From NCBI RefSeq assembly GCF_032854445.1, contig NC_088300.1, positions 70,594,984 to 70,658,983 on the forward strand: a DNA stretch of 64,000 bases, given 5' to 3'. The notes below the pieces were generated by a model. It was not told the origin of the DNA. It did not search any database and saw only the letters and a list, made by a program, of their open reading frames with translations. Below, piece after piece: positions 40,236-50,663 of the stretch (position 1 is the first letter of the stretch; each line of letters opens with the position of its first letter). A program made the translations under genes and the position numbers. The stretch is from Liolophura sinensis. Taxonomy: Eukaryota; Mollusca; Polyplacophora; Chitonida; Chitonidae.

Positions 40236-41120
40236 GATTTCTATGACAGCCAGAGCCTACCCCACAGGACAGTTGGAAGTGGAATACAGCCGTTGGCATC
40301 ACAGGCGGCTACAAACATCTCAGCGATTCGCAACACCAAAGAGGTCGGGATGGCAGATCTCGTCGTGGACTCGAAAAATGGAAGGCGTTCTCTCATGGAA
40401 ATTCCACCAATGCAGCCAGTTTATCAAAGATATGATTTGCCAGACACTTTACCTCGTAATCCCCAGGATCACCACAGCATTTATCCTTCTCAGAGACAGG
40501 GCATATCTATGTATCCTAAGCCCAATATGGTAGTCCCAGGTGAATATGTCAGCCCATTGCTAACTTACCATCGGCCGGAGGCCGAGGTTCCAGTATGCAG
40601 GTGTTGTGGTGACCGGAGAAACGACATACATTATCCTCAGAGGTTTGAAGATAATCCGCCAGTGTACCGGCAGGAGTACCAAGGTTTACATAATCCATCA
40701 CCAGGAGTGCCCGATGGGTATTACCCCGCCACCACCCAGAGACCCAGTTATGCGGTACAGAAGACGTATCCTCACCAATACCCACAACTACAACAACAGA
40801 CTCCCTACCAGTGTCCGGCAACCGAGCAGATCCGTCAGTATAACCCACAGTACCATGATCTCCCACCCAAACCGAAATCGGCTCACTACTTCTACGGCCC
40901 AGATGGAGAGCTTCTTCCGGGCCTCTCGATGTCCACAAACGTCCGGAACCGCCCACAAAGCGAATCCGCCATAGTGTTCAAGGAGATCGGGAATACGGAC
41001 CAACACTCGAAAAGACAGCCCAGGATTTCCTCGTGGAAGCTTCTCTCAGGTACGGCAAAGTCAAGACAGTCACAGTCAAACATTCCTCACCTTCATTTAA
41101 ATCCTTGCCTGAGTTGCTAA
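40236..41120 (+). CDS. Unrecognised Pro/Tyr/Gln-rich protein, 5' partial, probably frame-disrupted
   Basis: The frame is open from a possible acceptor (ACATGTAG|GATTTC, exon from 40236) to TAA at 41118-41120. There is no convincing ATG; the first lies well inside, so 5' exons may be in or beyond the gap. The product is rich in Pro, Tyr and Gln (for example YPHQYPQLQQQTPYQ), with one Cys cluster, VCRCCGDRR. From about 40985 the frame becomes unlike protein, while the next frame reads smoothly through LVEASLRYGKVKTVTVKH and LPELLIDELENHYSGIPET, and from 41161 a third frame reads RVLVAVNDNYSVYATPY to TGA at 41344-41346. Two single-base losses would explain this; an assembly error or a pseudogene are both possible. 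No domain is recognised; the tail of the neighbouring HSF-like protein is similarly Pro/Tyr-rich, which is weak evidence of kinship. Confidence 0.5.
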   Translation, partial: DFYDSQSLPHRTVGSGIQPLASQAATNISAIRNTKEVGMADLVVDSKNGRRSLMEIPPMQPVYQRYDLPDTLPRNPQDHHSIYPSQRQGISMYPKPNMVVPGEYVSPLLTYHRPEAEVPVCRCCGDRRNDIHYPQRFEDNPPVYRQEYQGLHNPSPGVPDGYYPATTQRPSYAVQKTYPHQYPQLQQQTPYQCPATEQIRQYNPQYHDLPPKPKSAHYFYGPDGELLPGLSMSTNVRNRPQSESAIVFKEIGNTDQHSKRQPRISSWKLLSGTAKSRQSQSNIPHLHLNPCLSC

Positions 41121-41205
41121 TAGATGAACTGGAGAACCATTACAGCGGTATTCCGGAGACCCACGTGTGCTCGTGGCTGTAAATGATAACTATTCTGTGT
41201 ATGCC

Positions 41206-41288
41206 ACGCCGTATGTTCAAGGCACGTCGTATGCTCAAGGCACGCCGTACGCTCAAGGCACGCCGTATGCTCAAGGAAATCCGTATGC
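41206..41288 (+). repeat. 18-bp coding-like minisatellite, about 4.5 copies
   Basis: The unit acgccgtatgctcaaggc repeats at 41206, 41224, 41242 and 41260 plus a partial copy. In the frame ending at 41346 it encodes a hexapeptide repeat TPYAQG. Its length keeps the frame, supporting coding origin of this third frame. Confidence 0.75.
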
Positions 41289-42172
41289 CTCCATCCTCTC
41301 AAACACAGCATGGCAGACAGAAAACACTGTCTTCTGGCTTTGGTGATCACAGCTTCAGATAATGACTGAAGCTGAATTCAAGCTTAACTGGAGATGTTAA
41401 CATATTATCTGTGCTACTGACAATATGATTGAGTGACAGTATGCTGAAAAGGCCATGTAAAACACTCAGAATGATAACGGCTGTAACCTCCCCTCTAACT
41501 GTGTTTGCAGCCATGAATTATGCCGCATACCCAATTTTAACATGTATAGGTGTATCTACACTTAGTGTACATTCACACTCCATTCTATTTTTTCTTCCAC
41601 GGATAGAATTTACTTACATTCAGTACAGTACTAACTTTACTGGCCAATCTTACTGCATAGTTTTGAGCAGGTCTGTGTACTTTTCACACATACAAAAAGT
41701 AATTTAAAAACTCTGTGCTTAGTAATGTAGTATCTTCACAATACCCTTTATCCCAAACGACATGAAATGACCAAAAGCTTTAACCCTTGACAAAGTTGTG
41801 CATTTTGCCTGATTCTGAGAATATCCAACTGGAAAAAAACTTAAGTTTCATCACCACAAGCAATATTTCACGACATTTATCTGCATCCAAAAAGGCATTT
41901 CGAGGGTTGAAATTTTAGGTGTGTTACCATATTTAACACAGTTATGGAAATTATTGTTTACATTTGTTCAAACACACATCAATTAAAAACATACACCTTT
42001 GTAGGTAACTTTTATTGTCTTCATAAATCTGATATTCAACATGGATATAAGGCAAATGCATCAAGAGAGCACTTCACTGATTTATTAAAATAATAGTAGC
42101 CATTTCCCTGTTTTCTCAGCCTAATCAATATTGCAAATTTTGAAAGCATGATAAATTACAGTTTGGCAAACA

Positions 42173-42299
42173 GTTACGCCGTACGCATGAATTTTTCACT
42201 TAAACGATGGCGACCAGCATTATGGTGGGAGGAAACCAGACAAGAGCCCGGTGGAAACCACGACCATCCGCAGGCTGCTGTCAGACCTTCCCACCTACA
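42173..42299 (-). mobile_element. SINE family 1 fragment
   Basis: The reversed module and body are present (gttacgccgtacgcatgaat, agcattatggtgggaggaaa, gaccatccgcaggctgctg, accttcccacctac). The tail and head are both missing. It lies between the broken gene and the 3' end of DDRGK1. Confidence 0.75.
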
Positions 42300-42400
42300 G
42301 AGTTTTATATTTATACAGGACAACAAATCGAGACATATAATAAACACAAATGTACTAAAAATATGGTGACAATACACTGTACATTGTTAAAAATATCACT

Positions 42401-42459
42401 TTTATTCAAGATGGAAATCTTGATATTTCATCCTTATATACATAACAGATCACTTTATT
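42401..42459 (-). terminator. Candidate polyadenylation signals of DDRGK1
   Basis: Two AATAAA hexamers on the minus strand, at 42454-42459 and 42401-42406, lie about 450-500 bases past the DDRGK1 stop codon. Transcript ends were not otherwise determined. Confidence 0.4.
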
Positions 42460-42905
42460 TACATGCTGATATTAAATTGTTGTCTAATGAAAACAGGACT
42501 TGACCTTTTTGATGAAACACACCTTGTGATGCTGTGAACACTATATATCCCACGTGAACAAGCTTAACAATTCCACGTCTTTTGAAGAAAACCTTGTATA
42601 TTTTTTTTATAAATTACCATTGTATTCTGATGTCCTAATTCAGATCATTTGTTTGTCTGAATCCTCTCAAATTATCTAAATGTTTTGTTATATAACAAAT
42701 AAATAGGACAGAATTGTACACAATGAACAATGTATTCACTTAAATCTGCTTCTGGGAGTGAGTTTCTGAAGAACCATCTAAGCCCAAATCCCCTAAATGC
42801 TGCACATCAAATCTATCAGCTGTTTGCTGTGGAAGATCTCAGATATTTCTTGATTCACAGAATGAAAAAAATTCCATGAAAAACAACATAAAACTAAGCG
42901 CAATA

Positions 42906-45900
42906 TTATGCTGATACTTCTCCTAGAAGTTTCTTGGTTGTTTCGGCATTGTCTGGTGTGAGGTTAATCAGTCTGTTACTGGATTCAGCCAACTCTGTGA
43001 TGGATACTCGGCCATGCTGACGTATAAACTTGGCCACTGACTCAAGTTCTTCCATGGTAATGTATATAAACTTTCCCCGGTCATCTATCACACCTGTGAG
43101 AGCACCTTCAGACTGCAACTCCTGAACACGGTCTATGGCATCCTGGCAACAAAAAAAAAAACCCCACAGATGGATGTCTTCTCGGATTGTTAAGCTCTGC
43201 CCCTCTGCAATAACTATGATAAATGACAAAACATTTCGCCCCAAAAAATGAAATTTTTAGAAACAAATAAATGTCATAAAAAAATTACTTTTGGAGCTGA
43301 AACTTTCATTTTCCCAGCAGGATATCCAACCTTCCAAATATACCTTCCAGAAATATCAAAATGGGCAACTCTGTTGTCAGCCAGATTCTGGGCCATTTAC
43401 CACAATAAGGGTGATATCAAAGCTGATTTGGGTTTTATGTTCTTTCAAGAAGAACTATGTTATTGCAGGTCCTCTTCTCATCAGATGAACACCCAAATCT
43501 TGATAGTACAGAGTTAATAATTTCTTGTAATTCTTAAATTTTTTTATACACATTTTTTTCTTGGCTTATTCGCAAGCTTTGTGAGTAGACTGATAAAGTT
43601 ATACTACTGTGAAGTACTGAAGTTGACTAACTCAACCAATTTTGTCTTCCGGTTAAAACAATTCATTTGCATAAAATACACCGAAAGTTACCCAGTTATT
43701 TCCAAAAGTACTGTAATTCTTCAACCTTTTCTGATGTTTGCAAGGTTTGTATTCAAACACATTCTGAAGGCATTATTCTGTGCTGACTGATAAAACTGTA
43801 CTTTTTGTGAAACCTTGAAACTGGCCAATCCAACCAATGTAATTTTGTCTCAAAATCAAATTAAAAATGTGCATAAATTGCACTCAAAGTTGCTCTTTGA
43901 TATGTGAAAAGGTTGAGGAATTAGGTTAAGTGCAACATTACTGGTTTACCTGTGTTCTGAGTTTGAAATGTGCAGCTAAATCTTCTAGCATCACCACTTT
44001 CATCTCCTATGAAATACAAACACAGGTTATTTAAAGCAAATAAAATATAAATGACAAATTGTAAAGTACAAATAAATTGTAATTAAATAGAGAAATATTA
44101 ATCTCTTACTTATTATACTCACTGTTAATTAAATTAAAATCAAACGCAACTCTGATTAAAAAGGCAAAAATTAAAAATTTCAGGTAAGCCACAAAATCCA
44201 TCCCTTGCCAGTTACTGATGTTAACAATTGTGGTAACCATACCTTGACATAGGAAATAAATTCTTGTAATAATGACTCTGACTGAAATAAAGAGAAAAAA
44301 CTTGTCAAGATAACCACCAGTGTTGCAGTTAGTTGTATTACAGATTGCTCTGGTTGTTAATATGCAATTTGTTTTTTTAATACATAAATACATGTATGTT
44401 TATTTTAATAATTAAATACTCAAGTTTTACACAAGAACATATATGATGTTAAACATTGAATTTACACTTCAACAGTTTTGTGTAACTCGGTAAACCTTGT
44501 ATCAATATTTGCAGACTAAACCATATCCAAAATGACTTGTCCACATCCACTAATATCCAGGACTTACTTTACGACCTGGAATTGTTTTCTCTTCAACACT
44601 CACTGATATCCAGGACTTACTTTAAGACCTGATATCCAGGACTTACTTTAAGACCTGGAGTTGTTTTCTCTTCTACACCCACTGATATCCAGGACTTACT
44701 TTAAGACCTGAGTTGTTTTCCCTTCTACACCCACTGATATCCAGGATTTCCTTTAAGACCTGGGGATGTTTTCACCTCTACACCCACTGATATCCAGGAC
44801 ATACATTAAGATATGAAGATTTTCTCCCTTCTAAACACACTGATATCCAAGAATTACATTAAGACCTAGAATTTTTTTTTCCTTATACACCCGATATCCA
44901 GGACTTACTTTCATATCTCAAGATGTTTTCCCTGCTACACCCACTGACATCCAGGACATACATTAAGATCTGGAGATGTTTTCACCTCTACAATCACTGA
45001 TATCCAGAACTTACATTAAGATCTGGGGATGTTTTCACTTTTACACCCACTGATATCCAGGACGTACATTAAGATATGGAGATGTTTTCACTTCTACACC
45101 CAGATATCCAGGATATACATTAAGATCTGGAGATGTTTCCCCTCTACACCCACTGATATCCAGGACATACATTAAGATCTGAAGATGTTTTCACCTCTAC
45201 ACCCACTGATATCCAGGATATACATTAAGATCTGAAGTTGTTTTCACCTCTACACCCAATGATATCCAGGACATACATTAAGATCTGAAGTTGTTTACAC
45301 CTCTACATCCACTGATATCCAGGATATACATTAAGATCTGGAGATGTTTCCCCTTTACACCCTCTGATATCCAGAATAAACATTAAGATCTGGAGATGTT
45401 TCCCCTTTACACCCACTGATATCCAGGACATACATTAAGATCTAGAGATGTCTTCACTTCTACACCCACTGATATGCAGAATATACATTAAGATCTGGAG
45501 ATGTTTCCCCTTTACACCCACTGATATCCAGGACATACATTAAGATCTGGAGATGTTTTCACCTCTACAACCACTGATATCCAGGACTTACATTAACATC
45601 TGAAGATGTTTACACCTCTACACCCACTGATATCCAGGACTTACATTAAGATCTGGAGCAGCATCCTCTTCCCCCTCCTCCTCCACTGTAAAAGCTTGTT
45701 TTAGTCTTAGGTACTCCTCATGTTCTCTCTTTTCTTCCTCCTCTTTGCGTTTTCTTTCCTCTTCAGCCTATTTTTTTTCAAATGAAGATGAAATAAAACC
45801 ATGCCCAAAATTTAAAATGAAACTGCTAGATTACCTGCTAGAGGTTTACTAGAAATCCACTTGTCCTGTCCAGGATTTGTTTTCATATAGAAAAACGTGA

Positions 45901-48900
45901 CAGATATTTTATAGTAAGCTGGCCAAATCTTCCCATAAATTTCACAAACTAATGCGACTTTCTTGTGAATAAAGCATGTGCAATAGTGCATGCTTCCCAT
46001 CTAGGACCTTGCCACAACGCTGGCAGACGTCTCGTGTGGCCGTGCATCTGTGTGATCCTTCACGCTCATGTCTTGCCATTTGTCGTGTTTGTATTCAGGT
46101 GATGTCTCAATAACATTATGCATACATATCACTGCAAGGATCATGTATGCCTCATGAAAAAAAAAAAAAAAAAGTTAAAAAAAAAAAGATAACCCAAAAC
46201 ATGTATGTTCATGTCAGAATTGGGCGTCACCAGGCTGCAGACCTTTCAGTGTACGCTACTTTCGGTGGAAGGGACATGTACGTTGAGCCGCAACTACCAG
46301 TGTTTTCAACAAGTAGCCTGAAATGGCTGGTGTATTGTTTTTTTAATCTGACTGGTGTGTTTACGAAGTTTTCAAGATTAGCCTACATCTGCTGATTGTC
46401 TGTACAGACTTGCTCAGTTGCTGACCAAATTGCCACCCGGGGAGTTTTTCAGAAGAGTGATTTCCACAGAAACAGTGAATTTAGCCCCAGCAGCCAGCTT
46501 TGGGAGATTAATTTATTCCTGCTGTTTACAATTTTCAAAACCATACAGTGTACGTCAGTTAATAAAGTTTGACATTTGTGAGTATTATTTACTTACTCCA
46601 ATACAACATGCCTATTGTTCTTCAATTCTGGCAAAGTGTCACTGCTGGACACTAAGCCTGTATGGATTCTTTTCCAGATCTCCACATGACACTTACGAAT
46701 ATTTTATTTAAGCCTGAGATTAACACAGACATCTATCTTTATCCCAGATTATTCCTAAAATAATTTGTTTTGCTGATGCTGCCGAATAAACACCTATGAT
46801 ATTTTTTCACACAAGTATAGTTAACGCCAAATCATTACTGTCCAAACTGAAAAAAAAAATCTCGTATTCATATGTGTACGGATACATGCCTAAGCTATTC
46901 ACATACATTTTGCCTCAACTTTTATTCAAGTTCACAAATAAATTTTGACAGGCCTATCTGAATTCATCTGGGTGTTGGTTCAACTCATGTCTTGTTAAGC
47001 ATAAATTAACAGAGTGGAATAAATTCCATTAAGGCATATTGTAGTCACAGAGTCAGAAAAAAAAGGTACAATGTGTCTGGTAATCCAAAAATTCAAATAA
47101 AGTGCATTGGTGCAAATGGAAAATTCTTATCGGATTACATTTTCTGTGAGAAAAACATTTCAAACAAATTATATTTTTCCTTCATGCGTTTGTTATGTGG
47201 GTGCTTTTCCCACATGGTTTCATACAAACTTCCACAGTCACAGTCAAAATCTAACTTGTCCTGTATTATGTTTTTAATTTTTACCACTTCTGTACACGAA
47301 ATTCATATTGTAATACCGCGTTGCTGTTCCTGCACAGTGTGTTAGCGCCAAGGTGTCAATTTGGTTTTCTAAATCACTGAGTAGCAGATAATTTTTCACC
47401 GGCAAATGACTTCCACAACAAGGAAAACCTTCTGTGGAAGACACGAAAGATATTTGTCCATCTTTGAACTTGCTATGGGAGATGAAGATTGAGCTAGTTT
47501 TAATGATCCATTACAAATCTCGCATGGACTCGCTCATAAATCACTACTTAAACAAAAATTACCACTTTGCTATCCAAAACACACTTCAGATATTTTACTT
47601 CAGTTTCATGTATTGTATTAGTCTTTCAAGAATCTTTAAATCATTCTAACAAAAAACTATATTTTCCGTTTTCAAGTTCCCACAATCAGAGTGTAGGGCT
47701 ACCAATGCTCAGCCACGTGTGTGTGATCAATCCCAGTGGACATATCACTGACTCTGCAGGTGACTGACTGTTTATAAGCTCTCTATAAACTCTTCACAAG
47801 ACGTTTAGGATCGTGCTAATCTCCTGCCTGGTTTTGACTTTTAACCTGAACTGTACTATATATATGTATATATATATAAATATATACTATTTCATACAAC
47901 TACATATAGCTGACTGTTAAGCAGAATGTATCATCACACAGACCTAAGCAATCTATTGTATAATGTGCCAACTCTGATAAAGAAAATAAATACAAAACTA
48001 CGACAGAACATAATGTCTTCAAAATTTAGATGGAGTTTACCTCAATGGCTTCTTCAGCTGCTCTTTTGGCATCTTCCTTTTTCCTTAACTCTTCTAGCTG
48101 AGCCTGTCTTCTCTTCTGTTCTTCTCTTTCCTGCTCTTGTTGCTGAAAACGACAGGGCTCAAGTCAAACAATAACAAACCCATCCACAATGCATGTCAAC
48201 AGCTATACTTATATCATGCTTCATGAATCTGTTGGAATACATCCTAAAAATATGAAATCTTTCGGTTTCAAAAAAAACAAAAATTATTCCTGAAAATTTG
48301 AAGAAGTTCTGACAGACATGTCTTTGAGACATTTGCAATTATACAATTATATAAAATCCAAAGCTACTGTTCAAGTACCATAAGTCTTTCATAGCATATA
48401 CACATCATTTTTAGGCAACTTTTATCAATGTAGACATGTACACTGTCAGGACAATAAACCCAACATGCAACAAAGCAATGATGTGAAATCCCAAAGATGT
48501 GCCACAACACTATCGTAACACTGTAAAAAGCATACTGTATTCTCAGTTACCTCTCTCATTGCCTTCTTCTCGGCCTTCTCCTGAAGTTTTCTCAGCTTCT
48601 TTGCGCCAACTTTTCCCTCTGGTTCAGCGATGTCATTAAACATTTCTTCTTCATCATACACTTCCTCATCTGAGATAACAGCAAGGTTTTCAATACTAAC
48701 CTGATTACGTACCTAACATCACATTTCACTGAAAATATGTCGGAAATTAATTTGATTTGGTTTTTCTTTTTTCAAAATATCTAGTCATGAGACCAATATA
48801 CCAGTTTGACAACACCTACTGATGCTTGGATTGGATTCAGGTGCTTTCACCTACCACTGTCGTCTCTCTGGACTCTCATTCGCCTCCGCCCACCTCTCCT

Positions 48901-50270
48901 CCGGGCCGCTGCTGGTAGGTCAGCCACATTACGTAGAGGTGGGGCACGAGCCACAGGAGCTTCATTTCCAGCGTTCACACCTTCACCTGAAACACATCCA
49001 TTTAGGTTTTAAATGGATCAGTGTTTTACACTGTGCTCAAAAATATTAAAATTAAATTAAAAGGCTGTGATCAGGTTTACATGATATGTGGTAGAAACCC
49101 AGGCCAAGTCAACAAGGACTGGATGTGAACACTTTGTCTAAATCTGACCAATAAGGGTAAAGCAACGCCTAGCGATCTGGCTGCAGTAATCTGAGGTGGG
49201 TTTTAATGAATGGGGATATGGAGAACCTTTTCAGAGAGGTTGTAAGGGCCTTGCTGGCTCACATGGTGAAAAGTCTTCCTTGATGCCACTATCAGATCCT
49301 TGACCCATATGGCCATGTGTTTGAATCCAGCTATCACTGTTTTTGCTTGGAGCTGAAGTCACTTGGGTTTCCTACACCCACAAATTAGTCCTGATCTGAC
49401 GTTAGGTTTGGCAAAATTTTGTTCGGCAATGGATGGCCCCAAACATTGTCTGAGAGCACCCCATTCAAAAACCTGATGCAGTTACCATGGCAGTGTATCA
49501 TGGCATTTGAGACAAAAATTATCTATCAAATAGGTCTTAATGGCTTTAAAGTTGCAGACACTTATGTTCTTTATCTTTACATCCATTGATTTATTGTTGA
49601 TAGCGCCTCATGGATCCGAAATTCTGATTTTGGTGATGCTCAAGGTGAACACCTGTACTGACAAGCTTGACATATTTGACAAGGGCAAGTAACTGCATCA
49701 GGTTTTTAAATGGAGTGTGCTTGGACATTGCTTTGGGGCCATCCTTGGATGAATAAAAATTTTTGCCAAACCTAACGTCAGAGCAATCTCCGACGTGATT
49801 CAAAGCCTTAAATACTAATCAATGAACAAATCTGGCTAACACCTGACGCGGAAAATTTCCCATGGACTAAATTTTACTCCCAGCCTAGAAATAGGCATTA
49901 CAGCAACATATTTAAATGCTCCTCTCGCTGCTGTAATGAATTACATTTTGAGGAGGTAAATACTAAATTAGACTAAAACACGTACAAGTTTAATATAACC
50001 TCAATTACAGCTACATAGGTTATTCATCAAGTTATCCGTTATGATAATCAGAAGGAAGTGAATGACAGTTGACACGTGTTATTTGGAGGCCATTTTCCGA
50101 CATCAACATACGGATCACCACTACCTTCCTTGGGTAAACAAACGAACTAAACACGTTTCTTATACATCCTTACCTATTCTTCCATTGTTTCTTGTTTTAG
50201 CTATAAATGAAATGACACCGAGAAGGAAAACAACCAGAACAGCTGCTGAAATGTACACCACCGGATCCAT
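42906..50270 (-). CDS. DDRGK1: DDRGK domain-containing protein 1 (UFBP1), complete, eight coding exons
   Basis: An ER-membrane adaptor of the UFMylation pathway that works with UFL1 in ER homeostasis and ER-phagy. Exons in transcript order: 50270-50174, 48986-48855, 48669-48551, 48142-48041, 45767-45645, 44281-44243, 44006-43950 and 43142-42906. All have GT/AG borders and consistent phases and give 301 residues, close to the 314 of human DDRGK1. The ATG has context aacatcATGG. Residues 1-27 start MDPVVYISAAVLVVFLLGV, a membrane anchor. Then follow a basic RRRGGRRRMRVQR segment, an acidic DEEVYDEEEMF, and a long charged helical region (exons 3-5). The C-terminal winged-helix domain contains the name motif VIDDRGKFIYI, then FIRQHGRVSITELAESSNRL. 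Intron 5 carries an array of duplicated donor sites. It is divergent from INPP5F. Confidence 0.96.
43580..43930. repeat. Diverged direct duplication in DDRGK1 intron 7, related to a repeat in the oxidase gene
   Basis: Two copies (about 43585-43735 and 43785-43925) share the order 'gactgataaa..ctgta', 'aaccaatgtaattttgtct', 'catttgcataaa' and 'ttgaggaattagg' (the last only in the second). The second copy clearly matches 9375-9490 in oxidase intron 2 (aaattgcactgaaagtttgc, aacaaggttgaggaattagg), so this is a dispersed repeat of unknown class. Confidence 0.55.
44552..45660 (-). repeat. 53-bp tandem array, about 21 copies, each with a splice-donor sequence
   Basis: The minus-strand unit is approximately CTCCAGATCTTAAT, GTATGTCCTGGATATCAGTG, GGTGTAGAGGTGAAAACAT. 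Copy starts, marked by GATATCC on the plus strand, recur at 53-bp steps (for example 44946, 44999, 45052, 45155, 45208, 45261, 45314, 45366, 45419), with one 26-bp short copy at about 44605. The first unit includes the end of exon 5 (CTCCAGATCTTAAT) and its real donor GTAAGT. All but one unit keep GT at the same place, as GTAAGT, GTATGT, GTATAT or GTACGT. Confidence 0.93.
45768..48040 (-). other. DDRGK1 intron 4
   Basis: It is bounded by the donor after exon 4 (GAG|GTAAAC) and the acceptor AAATAG before exon 5. It holds A-rich runs (46157-46190), a short TA-rich stretch (47858-47890) and otherwise unique sequence. I see no coding segment or mobile element with clear ends. Confidence 0.7.
49016..49050 (-). 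mobile_element. Probable decayed SINE family 1 module
   Basis: The phrase tcagtgttttacactgtgct, caaaaatatt resembles the reversed 3' module (ggtgttttacgccgtactca, agaatattt). The downstream body is too degraded to assign. Confidence 0.35.
49396..49781. repeat. Long inverted repeat in DDRGK1 intron 1
   Basis: The arms at 49396-49484 and 49690-49781 are imperfect inverted repeats of about 90 bp around a 205-bp centre. Matching blocks are ctgacgttaggtttggcaaa with tttgccaaacctaacgtcag, ggatggcccc with ggggccatcc, and ctgatgcagtta with taactgcatcag. The structure fits a fold-back DNA transposon or a strong RNA hairpin in the pre-mRNA. Confidence 0.8.
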
Positions 50271-50663
50271 GATGTTGTTGGACAGCTATCACATCTGTCA
50301 CTAGTACATTTCTCGCAATGTAATAACGTTGTACCCGGTAATGTACGCGTCTCTTACTGGCAATTATTTGCAAACTTGCAAAAACTTAGAAAACGGACCA
50401 TCGTTTCAGTAAATATTTATTGACAAATTTATGTTTAATACTTAGTTAATTTAGTTTTCTGTACGTAATATTAAATTTTTAAGAATGTAAATAATTGGAT
50501 TATATGATATCTTACTGTTAAAGGAATACAAATTTGTCCGTATCCGATTTTATTTATCAAGTCCTGCTTTATCCCTCTACTGTCTAGAGGCGCGCCGTTC
50601 TGAGATGATCCTGCTCATTTAACATTTACTATGGTGTAAATTGCGATATCTATCTGGAATATT
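50271..50663. promoter_or_regulatory. Bidirectional promoter region of DDRGK1 and INPP5F
   Basis: Only 393 bp separate the two divergent start codons, and this must hold both 5' UTRs and core promoters. I see no TATA box at a position that serves either gene and no CpG-rich block. One GC-rich patch, gaggcgcgccgttctgag, lies at 50587-50604. Confidence 0.6.
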
